Made by a program: the position numbers and the translations under genes. Below are positions 15,440-24,407 of a stretch of DNA of 64,000 nucleotides, piece by piece. Each line of letters opens with the position of its first letter. Position 1 is the stretch's first letter. The notes beneath the pieces were generated by a model. It made no database searches. It had not been told where the DNA came from and worked only from the letters and a program-made list of their open reading frames with translations. The stretch comes from Sphingomonas anseongensis. Its GTDB lineage: Bacteria; Pseudomonadota; Alphaproteobacteria; Sphingomonadales; Sphingomonadaceae. The stretch spans positions 1,946,501 through 2,010,500 of the forward strand of contig NZ_JAMGBC010000001.1 of assembly GCF_023516495.1 (NCBI RefSeq), written 5' to 3'.

Positions 15440-18400
15440 ATGAAGCTCGAATTCCGTCAGCGTCTTCTTGCAACGACGCTTCTCGTCGGCGCCAGCACGG
15501 TCGCCGCTCCGGCTTTTGCCCAGGACACCAATCCGAACACGAACCCGCCGGACACGAGCGCGGTTCCGACGGCTCCGCAAACCACGGCTCCGGTCGAGGG
15601 TGCGCCGGTTCCGAGCACTTCGGCAACGGGTGAGACGGTCAAGTCGAGCCAGGACATCATCGTTACCGGTTCGCGCATTCCGCAGCCGAACCTTGAGTCC
15701 ACCAGCCCGGTGACGGTCGTCACGAGCCAGGACGTCAAGCTTTCCGGTACCAGCCGTACTGAGGATCTCGTCAACTCGCTCCCGCAGGTGTTCGCGAGCC
15801 AGGGCTCGAACATCTCGAACGGATCGAGCGGAACGGCGACGATCGATCTTCGCGGCCTCGGCTCGAAGCGCAACCTCGTCCTCGTCAACGGCAAGCGCCT
15901 GCAGGCGGGTGACACCGGCAACCCGGTCGCGGACATCAACTTCGTCCCCTCGCAGCTGGTCAAGCGCGTCGACGTGCTGACCGGCGGTGCATCGTCGGTT
16001 TACGGTGCCGACGCCGTCGCGGGTGTCGTCAACTTCATCATGGACACGACCTTCACCGGCCTTCGCATCGACGGCCAGGCGAGCGCGTTCAACCACCACA
16101 ATCACATGGACGACACTCTTCTGGTCCCGAACGAGGTCCGTGGCTTCCTTCCGCCGCGCGGCTGGAGCACCAACGGCGGCGCCCAGGACATCGCCGGAAT
16201 GTTCGGCGCAGCGTTCGACGACGGCCGCGGCCACGTCATGGCCTATGCAACCTATCGCGCCCAGGATCCGGTTCTCGAATCCACCCGCGACTATTCCTTC
16301 TGCACCCTCGCAGCCCGAGCGACCCGCCAGAGCGGCTCGCCGGCCCGCGACTGGAATTGCGGCGGTTCGGCGACGTCGTCGACCGGCACGTTCCTGCAGT
16401 ATGATCCGAACACGTTCGCGAACATCGACGTGTTCCAGGTCAACGGAAACCAGTTTGTTCCCGGCACGACACCGTTCAACTTCGCGCCGTACAACTACTT
16501 CCAGCGCCCTGACGAGCGCTACAACTTCGGTGCGTTCGGCGACTACGAGATCAGCCCGGCCTTCAAGCCTTATGTCGAGCTGATGTTCATGGACGATCAC
16601 TCGGATGCGCAGATCGCGCCGTCGGGTGACTTCGGCAACACCAACCGGCTCGCCTGCGACAACGCGCTTCTGTCTGCGCAGCAGATCAATCGCCTCTGCG
16701 CTGAGGGTCGTACGTTCGTCGACTCGCTCAACGGCCAGGCCGGCGTCGAGCAGACCTACACCTACATCCTTCGCCGTAACGTCGAAGGCGGCGGCCGTGA
16801 TGACGATATTCGTCATACCGACTACCGCATCGTCGCCGGCATGCGCGGCGACGCGGCCCGTGGCATCTCCTACGATGCTTACTATCAGACGGGTCACACG
16901 CTTCGCCAGGAAACCTACCTCAACGACTTCTCGGTCACTCGTCTTGGACGAGCGATCGACGCCGTTGCGGTCCTCGGCGGCGCCATCGTTGCTCCGGGTA
17001 CCCCGGGCGCAACGATCATGTGCCGCGCTGCCTTCACCGGCATCGACCCGAACTGCGTACCTTACAACATCTTCGCGACGGGCGGCGTTACTCCGGATGC
17101 TCTGAGCTACCTCCAGACCCCGGGCTTCCAGCGCGGCAACATCGTGGAGAATATCGCTCACGTCGACGTCACGGTCGCCGGTGACGAATATGGGATGCGT
17201 CTGCCTTGGGCGGAAACCGGGATCGGCCTCAACATCGGCGCCGAGTACCGCAAGGAAAGCCTGGACTTTAAGGTGGACGAAGAGTTCCGGACCGGCGACC
17301 TCGCCGGCCAGGGCGGCCCGACCCCACCGGTCAAAGGAGAGTTCGACGTTCGCGACCTGTTCGCCGAAATCCAGATCCCGATCATCGAGCATAACTTCAT
17401 CGAAGAGTTCAAGATCGGGGCCGGCTATCGCTACTCGAACTATCACGTCGGCGGAAACAGCTTCAACACCGACACGTACAAGATCGAGGCCGATCTCGCC
17501 CCGATCCGCGACGTCCGGTTCCGCGGCAGCTACAACCGCGCTGTTCGCGCACCGAACATCGTCGAGCTGTTCTTCCCGCAGGCGCTTGGTCTGTCGGGCG
17601 AGCTCGATCCGTGCGCAAACGCTGTTGGTGGTGGCGCCCCGAGCGCAACGCTTGCTCAGTGCCAGCTCTCAGGCGTGACCCCGGCTCAGTACGGTAACAT
17701 CACGCCGAACCCGGCTAACCAGTACCAGGGCCTGTTCGGCGGTAACCCGGACCTCGCGCCGGAAACTGCCGATACCTGGACTTTGGGCGCGGTAGTCCAG
17801 CCGCGGTTCATTCCGGGCCTCGCGCTGACCGCTGACTACTTCAACATCAAGGTGAAGGACATCATCGGCACGCTCGGCTTCGACCAGGTGCTGAACGGCT
17901 GCATGGGCACCGGCGGCATTCCGCAGGATCCCACGCTGTGCGCGTTCGTCCATCGCAACCCGAACAACGGGTCTCTGTGGCTCGGAACGAACTCGTATGT
18001 CATCCTGACGAACGTCAACCAGAGTGGCGTCGGCCTGAAGACGGACGGCTGGGACTTCAACGGCACCTACTCGCGCCGTCTCGGCGGCTGGGGAACGGCC
18101 AACATCGCCTTCGTTGGCACGCTGCTCAACCAGCTCGAGAACCCGCATGTCGGCATCAACTGCGTCGGCAAGTTCGCGGGTGCCTGCGGCACGCCGACCC
18201 CGAAATGGCGTCACGTGCTGCGCGTCGGCCTGACCATGCCGAGCGGCCTGGGCGTGTCGACTCGCTGGAGGCACTTCTCCGGCGTCGATGCGGTCGCGGC
18301 TGCCGGCCCGGCTGAAGAGCGGCTGAGCTCCAGGGATTACTTCGACCTGACGCTCACTGCTCGCCTGGCGCAGAGGCTCAACCTCCGCGTTGGTGCGAAC

Positions 18401-18532
18401 AACATCTTCGATACCGATCCGCCGCTTGGTGGTGGCAACATCCCGGCCGGCTTCGGCAACGGCAATACCTTCCCGCAGGTCTATGATGCCTTGGGACGGT
18501 ACATTTTCGCCGGCTTCACCGTCGACTTCTAA
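15440..18532 (+). CDS. TonB-dependent receptor
   Basis: The 1030-residue protein has a signal peptide (residues 1-28, cleaved after APAFA), a Pro/Thr-rich spacer, the TonB-box-like SQDIIVTGSRIPQPN, a plug domain with LVNSLPQVFASQGSNISNG, VLVNGKRLQAG and GASSVYGADAVAGVVNFI, and a large beta barrel ending in the aromatic FAGFTVDF. It should transport a scarce large ligand across the outer membrane using TonB-ExbBD energy; the ligand is not evident. AAGGGG precedes the ATG; an in-frame ATG lies 9 bases upstream. A strong terminator follows. Confidence 0.95.
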   Translation: MKLEFRQRLLATTLLVGASTVAAPAFAQDTNPNTNPPDTSAVPTAPQTTAPVEGAPVPSTSATGETVKSSQDIIVTGSRIPQPNLESTSPVTVVTSQDVKLSGTSRTEDLVNSLPQVFASQGSNISNGSSGTATIDLRGLGSKRNLVLVNGKRLQAGDTGNPVADINFVPSQLVKRVDVLTGGASSVYGADAVAGVVNFIMDTTFTGLRIDGQASAFNHHNHMDDTLLVPNEVRGFLPPRGWSTNGGAQDIAGMFGAAFDDGRGHVMAYATYRAQDPVLESTRDYSFCTLAARATRQSGSPARDWNCGGSATSSTGTFLQYDPNTFANIDVFQVNGNQFVPGTTPFNFAPYNYFQRPDERYNFGAFGDYEISPAFKPYVELMFMDDHSDAQIAPSGDFGNTNRLACDNALLSAQQINRLCAEGRTFVDSLNGQAGVEQTYTYILRRNVEGGGRDDDIRHTDYRIVAGMRGDAARGISYDAYYQTGHTLRQETYLNDFSVTRLGRAIDAVAVLGGAIVAPGTPGATIMCRAAFTGIDPNCVPYNIFATGGVTPDALSYLQTPGFQRGNIVENIAHVDVTVAGDEYGMRLPWAETGIGLNIGAEYRKESLDFKVDEEFRTGDLAGQGGPTPPVKGEFDVRDLFAEIQIPIIEHNFIEEFKIGAGYRYSNYHVGGNSFNTDTYKIEADLAPIRDVRFRGSYNRAVRAPNIVELFFPQALGLSGELDPCANAVGGGAPSATLAQCQLSGVTPAQYGNITPNPANQYQGLFGGNPDLAPETADTWTLGAVVQPRFIPGLALTADYFNIKVKDIIGTLGFDQVLNGCMGTGGIPQDPTLCAFVHRNPNNGSLWLGTNSYVILTNVNQSGVGLKTDGWDFNGTYSRRLGGWGTANIAFVGTLLNQLENPHVGINCVGKFAGACGTPTPKWRHVLRVGLTMPSGLGVSTRWRHFSGVDAVAAAGPAEERLSSRDYFDLTLTARLAQRLNLRVGANNIFDTDPPLGGGNIPAGFGNGNTFPQVYDALGRYIFAGFTVDF

Positions 18533-18555
18533 GTCGCGGAAAGTATGAAAAGATT

Positions 18556-18591
18556 GCGGCGGGCCTCGAAAGAGGTCCGCCGCTTTCTTTT
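18556..18591 (+). terminator. Rho-independent terminator of the TonB receptor gene
   Basis: Twelve paired bases (GCGGCGGGCCTC with GAGGTCCGCCGC, one G-U pair) close a perfect GAAA tetraloop and are followed by TTTCTTTT. This is the clearest intrinsic terminator in the window and separates the receptor transcript from the dioxygenase genes downstream. Confidence 0.92.
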
Positions 18592-18636
18592 GTCCCTACC
18601 GTTGCTTTTCGCTCCCCACTGCGCTGACTTGCGCTG

Positions 18637-19788
18637 GTGAGCGAAACACCCTCCGACATCGAGGCTGAGGCCGACCGGGCGGCAGCTTCCGGCGACCTCG
18701 CCCGGGCAATTAGCTTGCTGGACCGGCTAAGCTCGACCGCGGAGCCGAGCCTCGCTCTGTGGACCAAGCTTGGCGCGATGAGGCGCGCGACGGGCGACAT
18801 CAAAGGCGCGCTTCACGCGATCGAGAAGGCCCTGGCCCTCGCGCCGCTCGATTTCTCTGCGCTCCTTGCTCGAGCGATGCTTCTCGACAGGCTCAAGGAT
18901 CCTGGCGCCGGCGAAGCTTTCTCCAACGCCATCGCCCGGCTTCCGGCCGAGGAGAATATCCCCGAAGCGATGGCTGCGGCCGTCGCCCACGCAAGAATGC
19001 GCGCGGATCAGCACAGAGCCGGAATCGAAGAGCGGCTCGTAAGAGCCATCCCGTCGGGGCTCGACCGGTCCCATGAGCAACGCCTGTCCCGCTTTGCTTC
19101 CAATGTATCGCGCCGAACCCGCCACCATCACCAGGAGCCTTCGGATTTCCATTATCCCGGCCTCCCCGAGATCGAGTTCCACGATCCCGCTCACTTTCCC
19201 GAGCTCGCCGCGCTTGAAGCCGCCACGGACGCGATTCGCTCCGAATTCGAAGCCCTGATCGCCGCCGAAGCGGCGGAGATGGTACCCTACATCCACTATC
19301 CCGAACGCGTGCCGCTGCGGCAGTGGAAGGAGCTCAACAACAACCGCGACTGGACGGCGATCCACCTGCTTCGAAACGGCAGCGCCGTGGAGGGCAACGC
19401 CAGGCATTGCCCGCAGACGATGGCCGCGGTCGCGAAGCTGCCGCAGCCGCACGTACCGGGTGCCTCGCCCAATGCGATGTTCTCGCTACTTGCTCCGCGC
19501 ACGCGCATTCCTCCGCACACGGGGGTCGCGAACACCCGGCTCGTCTGTCACCTGCCGCTGATCGTTCCGCCCGATTGCGGCTTTCGTTGCGGAGCAACCA
19601 CCCGGCAGTGGGTGGTCGGCGAAACCTTCGTGTTCGACGACACCATCGAGCATGAGGCGTGGAACGACAGCGGCGAGCTTCGGGTCGTCCTGATCGTCGA
19701 CCTGTGGCCGCCCGCACTCGACGCCGTCGAACGCGAAGCCGTCGCAAGGATGATCGCCGCGACGGGCGTCAGCTTCACGGGTGCCTGA
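18637..19788 (+). CDS. TPR protein with aspartyl/asparaginyl beta-hydroxylase domain
   Basis: Residues ~1-150 are helical repeats of TPR type (LARAISLLDRLSS, ALWTKLGAMRRATGDIKGAL, ALHAIEKALALAPLDFSALL). Residues ~190-375 form an AspH-like iron/2-oxoglutarate dioxygenase: iron ligands H294 (PPHTGVANTRLVCHLPL) and H339 (FDDTIEHEAWN), with R301 and R349 as likely 2-oxoglutarate contacts. AspH enzymes lack the usual carboxylate iron ligand, as here. The start is GTG at 18637. Its last codons overlap the next dioxygenase gene by 8 nt. The substrate is unknown. Confidence 0.88.
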   Translation: MSETPSDIEAEADRAAASGDLARAISLLDRLSSTAEPSLALWTKLGAMRRATGDIKGALHAIEKALALAPLDFSALLARAMLLDRLKDPGAGEAFSNAIARLPAEENIPEAMAAAVAHARMRADQHRAGIEERLVRAIPSGLDRSHEQRLSRFASNVSRRTRHHHQEPSDFHYPGLPEIEFHDPAHFPELAALEAATDAIRSEFEALIAAEAAEMVPYIHYPERVPLRQWKELNNNRDWTAIHLLRNGSAVEGNARHCPQTMAAVAKLPQPHVPGASPNAMFSLLAPRTRIPPHTGVANTRLVCHLPLIVPPDCGFRCGATTRQWVVGETFVFDDTIEHEAWNDSGELRVVLIVDLWPPALDAVEREAVARMIAATGVSFTGA

Positions 19789-20713
19789 GGTGCCGGCACC
19801 CGTGCAAAACGACCCGTCGGTGCAGCTCGAGCAGGGTCTGGCCTTGCTGGGCGGTGAGACGGCGTCGGCCGACGGCCCGAAAGCAATTGCACTTATCGAT
19901 ACGGCCGCGGCAAATGGCCATCCCGATGCGCTGGTGATGTCGGCCCTCTTCGAGGCCATGGGCGCGCTTAGGCCTCAGAACTGGCCTGCTGCCATGCGAA
20001 AACTCCGGCGGGCGGCTGAGCTGGGGTCGGAAAGCGCGCGCGGGCAAGTGCAAGTGCTCGAGGAGCGCGGTTCCGTCGATCTCTCGATCGACCGGCTGCT
20101 CGCTCCGCCGCCCAAGAAGCAGCTTCACGACAGCCCACGCATAGTCGCCTATCCCGGCTTTGCGGCCGAAGCCGAATGCGCATGGATCATCGGTCGCGCG
20201 CGCGACCGTCTGAAGCCGGCGAAGGTCTTCGCCACGTCTACAGGCGACCAGACTCACAATCCCGCGCGCGACAACAAGGCCATCGAATTCCAGCTCCCCG
20301 ACATGGACTTGGTGGTGGAGGTGCTGCGCGCCCGAATCTCCGCCGCCACCAGGTTGCCGGTAGCGATTTTCGAGCCGACGCAGATCCTGCACTATTCGGT
20401 TGGCGAGCAATTCCGGCCGCACCACGACTTCCTCGATCCGGAGATTCCCGGCTTTGCGGAGCACCTGAAGAAGTTCGGGCAGCGCATCGCTACCGTCCTC
20501 ATCTACCTGAACGACGGTTACGAGGGCGGCGAGACGGTGTTTCCGAAGCTTGGCATCAACCATCGCGCGGCCGCGGGCGATGCGCTGTTCTTCACTAATG
20601 TCGACCGCTCCGGCCGCGGAGACCCGTTGACGATGCATGCCGGATCTCCTCCGACGTCCGGCGAAAAGTGGGTCTTCTCGCAGTGGATCCGTGACCGGCT
20701 GCCGGCTCAATAG
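19781..20713 (+). CDS. 2OG-Fe(II) oxygenase, prolyl 4-hydroxylase type, with helical-repeat N-terminus
   Basis: The 310-residue protein has an N-terminal ~90-residue helical region resembling Sel1/TPR repeats (ALIDTAAANGHPDALVMSAL, MRKLRRAAELGSESARGQV) and a P4Hc dioxygenase domain. Iron ligands are H214 and D216 (FRPHHDFLD) and H286 (LTMHAGSPP), and K296 (GEKWVFSQW) should bind 2-oxoglutarate; LIYLNDGYEGGETVFP is characteristic. The GTG start overlaps the preceding gene by 8 nt, so translation is likely coupled. It is the second of three neighbouring dioxygenases of different subfamilies. Confidence 0.9.
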   Translation: MPEVPAPVQNDPSVQLEQGLALLGGETASADGPKAIALIDTAAANGHPDALVMSALFEAMGALRPQNWPAAMRKLRRAAELGSESARGQVQVLEERGSVDLSIDRLLAPPPKKQLHDSPRIVAYPGFAAEAECAWIIGRARDRLKPAKVFATSTGDQTHNPARDNKAIEFQLPDMDLVVEVLRARISAATRLPVAIFEPTQILHYSVGEQFRPHHDFLDPEIPGFAEHLKKFGQRIATVLIYLNDGYEGGETVFPKLGINHRAAAGDALFFTNVDRSGRGDPLTMHAGSPPTSGEKWVFSQWIRDRLPAQ

Positions 20714-20773
20714 CCGCCGCCTGCCGCCCGCGAAGTTGCTGCGCTCAGCCGACGACTTGTCTATGACCCCGCC

Positions 20774-22261
20774 ATGGCAAGCCCGGCGCCCCTGAACACC
20801 GTCGCGTTCGAGGACGCGATCGCCGCTTTTGAGTCGGGGCAGCGCGAGCAGCTTCTTGCGCCGCTAGGGGCAGCCGTTTCCGCTGGAAGCCCGGACCCCA
20901 GATTGTGGCACCTTCATGGGCTTGTGCTTCGCGATCTCGAACGAAGAGAGGATGCGCTTCCCTCGCTTCGGAAGGCGGCGCAGATGGCGCCGACATCGGC
21001 CAAGATCGCCCACTCGCTCGCCCGGACGCTCTACGAGGCTGGGCTGCCATCGATCGACGCTTACGGCCAGGCGCTGAGGCTCGCTCCCGGCGACACCGAA
21101 ATCGTCGCAGGCCTCACCTCCGCCTTTGTCGCCGACGGAGAACCGCAGACGGCGATCTCGGGCCTCGAACGTATCGTGTCGCGCTCCCCACATTGGGTTG
21201 TTGGGCACATTCTCCTGTCGAAGCTGCGTTGGGCGCAGGGTGACCGCGATGACTTCACACGGAGCTTCGCCGACGCCATCCGGCAAACACCGCAGAATCT
21301 CGACCTTTGGCACCAGTGGATCATCGCACTGACTCACGCGGAGCGTTGGGAGCAGGTGCTCGAGGTGATCGGAAACGGCCGCGCTGCGCTCGGCGAGCAG
21401 GGCGTGTTCAGCATAAGCGAAGCCATCGTTTATGCCGAGCGGGGCGAGACGGAGAAGGCGGAGGCGCACTTCGCTCCTTTCGCCGATCTGCAAGACGGAA
21501 CGGTCCAGGTCAGGCGGGTCCGCCACTACCTGCGCTCCGGCCGGCCCGAGGAGGCCGACCGGATCATCAGCGAGTGGACGCGCAAACCCGACGCCTTCAT
21601 GTTCTGGCCCTACGCTTCGATTGCGTGGCGGATGCTCGGCGACCCTCGGTGGGACTGGCTCGAGGGCGACGCGCGCTTCGTCGGAGTCTACGACATCGCC
21701 GATCGCCTGCCGCCACTCGACCAGCTGGCGGAGACGATGCGCAAGCTGCACACTTTGAGCGGGCAGCCGCTAGAACAATCGCTTCGCGGCGGGACACAGA
21801 CAGACGGCGACATCTTCCTTCACATCGACCCGGTGCTGATCCAGCTTCGGGAGGCGATCAGGGCCACCGTCGCCGAGCACGTTGCCAAGCTCCCGGCACG
21901 TGACGAATCGCACCCGCTCCTCGGGCCGCCGCGAGAGCAGATCCGCTTTTCCGGGGCCTGGTCCGTCTGGCTTCGCGAGCGCGGTTTCCATGCCAACCAT
22001 GTCCATCCGGCAGGCTGGATCAGTTCGGCGTTGTACATCGTGCTTCCGCCGGACCTGGGTGAGGAAGGGGCGGGCTATCTCACCCTCGGCGACTCTACGT
22101 CGTCGACGCTCGATGTCGGGCTTCCGCCGTTTCGCACCGTGGAGCCAAAGCCCGGCCGGCTGGCCCTCTTCCCGTCCTACATGTGGCACGGGACTCGTCC
22201 TTTCGGTAAAGGAGAGCGGATCACGGTTGCGTTTGACGTCGCCGTACCGAGCGGAAACTAG
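20774..22261 (+). CDS. TPR protein with putative 2OG-Fe(II) oxygenase domain (TIGR02466-like)
   Basis: Residues ~10-310 consist of TPR-like helices (LWHLHGLVLRDLERREDALP, AYGQALRLAPGDTEIVAGL, YAERGETEKAEAHF). The C-terminal ~170 residues match the putative 2OG-FeII_Oxy_5 type: NHVHPAGWISSALYIVLP (H409, H411), the distal H472 in FPSYMWHGTRPF and R482 in GERITVAFDV. The 495-residue length is typical of fused TPR forms. It follows the prolyl-hydroxylase-type gene by 60 bases in the same orientation. The substrate is unknown, and the TPR part may recruit a protein target. Confidence 0.87.
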   Translation: MASPAPLNTVAFEDAIAAFESGQREQLLAPLGAAVSAGSPDPRLWHLHGLVLRDLERREDALPSLRKAAQMAPTSAKIAHSLARTLYEAGLPSIDAYGQALRLAPGDTEIVAGLTSAFVADGEPQTAISGLERIVSRSPHWVVGHILLSKLRWAQGDRDDFTRSFADAIRQTPQNLDLWHQWIIALTHAERWEQVLEVIGNGRAALGEQGVFSISEAIVYAERGETEKAEAHFAPFADLQDGTVQVRRVRHYLRSGRPEEADRIISEWTRKPDAFMFWPYASIAWRMLGDPRWDWLEGDARFVGVYDIADRLPPLDQLAETMRKLHTLSGQPLEQSLRGGTQTDGDIFLHIDPVLIQLREAIRATVAEHVAKLPARDESHPLLGPPREQIRFSGAWSVWLRERGFHANHVHPAGWISSALYIVLPPDLGEEGAGYLTLGDSTSSTLDVGLPPFRTVEPKPGRLALFPSYMWHGTRPFGKGERITVAFDVAVPSGN

Positions 22262-22325
22262 TTGCGGGGGAAAGTTGCCCGCATCGCGGATTTGACGTAC
22301 GATGGGCGCGAAGGTGAGGGTGAAA

Positions 22326-22601
22326 ATGTCGAAGCTTTTGTATGTAGTTGGAGCCAGCCTGGTCCTGTCAGCTCCAGCTTTTGCGCAGACCGCGGCCGAG
22401 CCGCAGGCAGTTCCCGTAATGCTTCCGCCGGCCAAGTCGGACGTGAACAAGATCATCTGCGAGCGGCAGGAAGAGATGGGTTCGAGGCTCAAGGGCAAGA
22501 AGGTCTGCATGACCCTTGAGCAATGGCAGCAGTATCGCGCGGAGAACCGCGAAAAGACGGAGCGGCTGCAGGGAAGCGCCGGAACCCGCCCGTCGGGCTA
22601 A
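22326..22601 (+). CDS. Small secreted two-cysteine protein (paralog 1)
   Basis: The 91-residue product has a signal peptide (residues 1-20, ending APAFA), a Pro/Ala spacer and a conserved core from DVNKIICERQEEMGSRL to KGKKVCMTLEQW, with C45 and C61 as the only mature cysteines. This CERQEE..GSRLKGKKVC core recurs in small sphingomonad proteins of unknown function. The ATG at 22326 is preferred over 22302 because it begins directly at the signal peptide. The next gene is a clear paralog, and both follow the dioxygenase genes in the same direction. Confidence 0.78.
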   Translation: MSKLLYVVGASLVLSAPAFAQTAAEPQAVPVMLPPAKSDVNKIICERQEEMGSRLKGKKVCMTLEQWQQYRAENREKTERLQGSAGTRPSG

Positions 22602-22643
22602 GTGCCGGCGCGCGGGTCCTTTGAGAGCGGGAGGCCAAAAATC

Positions 22644-22916
22644 ATGCTCAAAGTTTCGATTCTCGGTCTGGCAATGACCGCTCTGGTGGGCTCGCCGGCC
22701 TTCTCGCAGGCGACGCCGCATTCGGCCGCCGTGACGATCCCGCCCAATCAGACCGACGTGAACAAGATCGTCTGCGAGCGGCAGGAAGAGATCGGGTCGC
22801 GCCTCAAGGGCAAGAAAGTCTGCCTGACCGTCGAGGAATGGAAGGTGTTCAAGAACCAGAGCCGCGACGACGTCGAAGAGATGCAGCGCCACGCGAACAC
22901 GGCGCGAAGCAACTGA
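22644..22916 (+). CDS. Small secreted two-cysteine protein (paralog 2)
   Basis: The 90-residue protein has a signal peptide (residues 1-22, ending SPAFS) and repeats the core of its neighbour: DVNKIVCERQEEIGSRLKGK followed by KVCLTVEEW, with C44 and C60. GGGAGG sits about 10 nt upstream of the ATG. Cores differ at only a few positions while signal peptides and tails have diverged, so this is an old tandem duplication. The stop lies directly against the stop of the convergent TPR-sulfotransferase gene, with no bases between them. Confidence 0.78.
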   Translation: MLKVSILGLAMTALVGSPAFSQATPHSAAVTIPPNQTDVNKIVCERQEEIGSRLKGKKVCLTVEEWKVFKNQSRDDVEEMQRHANTARSN

Positions 22917-24368
22917 TCATTCCCGCCCGGTGAGTTCCCCGAGCGCTCGCTCAAGCTGATCGCGATAATGTTTCCAGCGGCCGCTTGAGCGTGCGTGAAG
23001 CGGCTCGCGCACCTGCCAGACACTCGCCGTCTTCACGGTGCCGGCCCGCCGGTGGAAGTGGAGCAAATCGTCCTCCCAATCCAGGCCCAGGAAGCTGAGC
23101 AGCCCCTTCAGAACCGGCTCGGGCTCGCGCACCAGCAAATCGTAATCGACGTCGAAAATGTCGTCCGGATAGAGGGTCTTCCAATGCGCCATCAGCCGCT
23201 CGTGCTGGTCGTACCAATGGGCTGAGTCGTCGAGATCCAGTCCGTATGGCATCGCCGGGCCAAGGTGCAGGAAGTGAAGCGAGATAAGGTTGTCCAGCTG
23301 GTGGCGGCGCGTGTGGACGATTTTGGCGTCAGGAAACAGCGTCTTGATCAGCCCGATGTGAAGGAAATTGTCGGGCCGCTTGTCGGTCACCAGCGCCTGC
23401 CCCCGTCGGTAAGGTGCCAGCCCGTCGAGATAGAAACGGCGCCACGATTCAAGCTCGGCCCCATCCGGATTCGAGGCCGCTTCGGGATAGCCCGCAATCC
23501 TGCCGGGAAGTGCAGGAATCAGGTCGAGCTCCCCTCCGCTAACGATCGCGCTGTGGCCGCCGAGGATCTGCTCGACCAGCGTCGAGCCCGACCTGAACAT
23601 CCCGCAGATGAACACCGCCGGAGCGGGCTCACCATCGCGGGCAACCGGTTTCGAAAAGGCGCTGATCAGGCGGTCGACCAACGCTTTCTGTGCTGCGCGA
23701 TCATAGGGCCTGAAACCCCGTCCAAATGCTTCTCGGCTGGCAAGGTTCGCCGCCTCTGCTGCTGCAAACGCTTTGTCATATTCGCCCTGTGCGTCGAGCA
23801 GCCGGGCAAGCGCAAAGCCAAGGTCGGCGCGTGCGGCGGGCTCGCGAGTCGCGGCAATCTCGCCCTCCAGCCGCCCGATCAGCCGGTCCGCCGAATCGCC
23901 CTTCGGCTCGACGATTCCGGCCAGCCGCGCGAGCGCGAGCGGATGGTTCGGCGCAACCGCAAGCGCGCGCTCATATGTCGCCCGCGCGGCGGCCCTGTCG
24001 CCTCGGTCCTCGTGCAAGTTGCCAAGGTTGAGCAGCGCGGGGACATAGACCTCGTTAATCGCAAGCGCCGCCTTCAGCTCGGCCTCCGCTTCCGCCGGGC
24101 GAGCCAGATGGTCCGACAGGATCACCGCACGATTGAGGTGCACCTCTTCGGGCCCGCGAACGCCCCGCTTCAGGGCTTCAGCATAGGAATGAAGCGCAAG
24201 CTCGTACTGCCGCGCCTGCCGCTGCAGCCAACCCAGGTTGTACCAGCTATCCGCAAGGTCTGGCTCGCGCTTCAGAAGGTCGGAATAAGCGGCGATCGCC
24301 TCTTCGACCCGGCCGGCTCGCCGAAGCTCGGCCGCTTGTTCCAGAAGTGCCGCGCTTTCAGCGTCCAT
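22917..24368 (-). CDS. TPR-containing sulfotransferase family protein
   Basis: Residues ~1-150 are TPR units (LADSWYNLGWLQRQARQYEL, YVPALLNLGNLHEDRGD, ARATYERALAVAPNHPLAL). Residues ~250-475 are a PAPS-dependent sulfotransferase domain with the 5'-phosphosulfate loop CGMFRSGST at 255-263 and the segment AKIVHTRRHQLDNLISLHFL that reads like the 3'-phosphate-binding region. The eukaryotic relative closest in layout is tyrosylprotein sulfotransferase, but the acceptor here is unknown. It converges on the dioxygenase/small-protein genes and lies 39 bases downstream of the clpB stop on the same strand. Confidence 0.9.
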   Translation of the reverse strand: MDAESAALLEQAAELRRAGRVEEAIAAYSDLLKREPDLADSWYNLGWLQRQARQYELALHSYAEALKRGVRGPEEVHLNRAVILSDHLARPAEAEAELKAALAINEVYVPALLNLGNLHEDRGDRAAARATYERALAVAPNHPLALARLAGIVEPKGDSADRLIGRLEGEIAATREPAARADLGFALARLLDAQGEYDKAFAAAEAANLASREAFGRGFRPYDRAAQKALVDRLISAFSKPVARDGEPAPAVFICGMFRSGSTLVEQILGGHSAIVSGGELDLIPALPGRIAGYPEAASNPDGAELESWRRFYLDGLAPYRRGQALVTDKRPDNFLHIGLIKTLFPDAKIVHTRRHQLDNLISLHFLHLGPAMPYGLDLDDSAHWYDQHERLMAHWKTLYPDDIFDVDYDLLVREPEPVLKGLLSFLGLDWEDDLLHFHRRAGTVKTASVWQVREPLHARSSGRWKHYRDQLERALGELTGRE

Positions 24369-24407
24369 CCGCGCTGCGTAGCTGTGGCCGGGAACGGCTG
24401 TCGAGCA

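Noticed and set aside
15074-17446. 790-codon open frame on the minus strand under the TonB receptor
   Set aside because: It is antisense to a clear receptor, is rich in Arg/Val/Asp repeats typical of GC-rich shadow frames, and has no recognisable domain.
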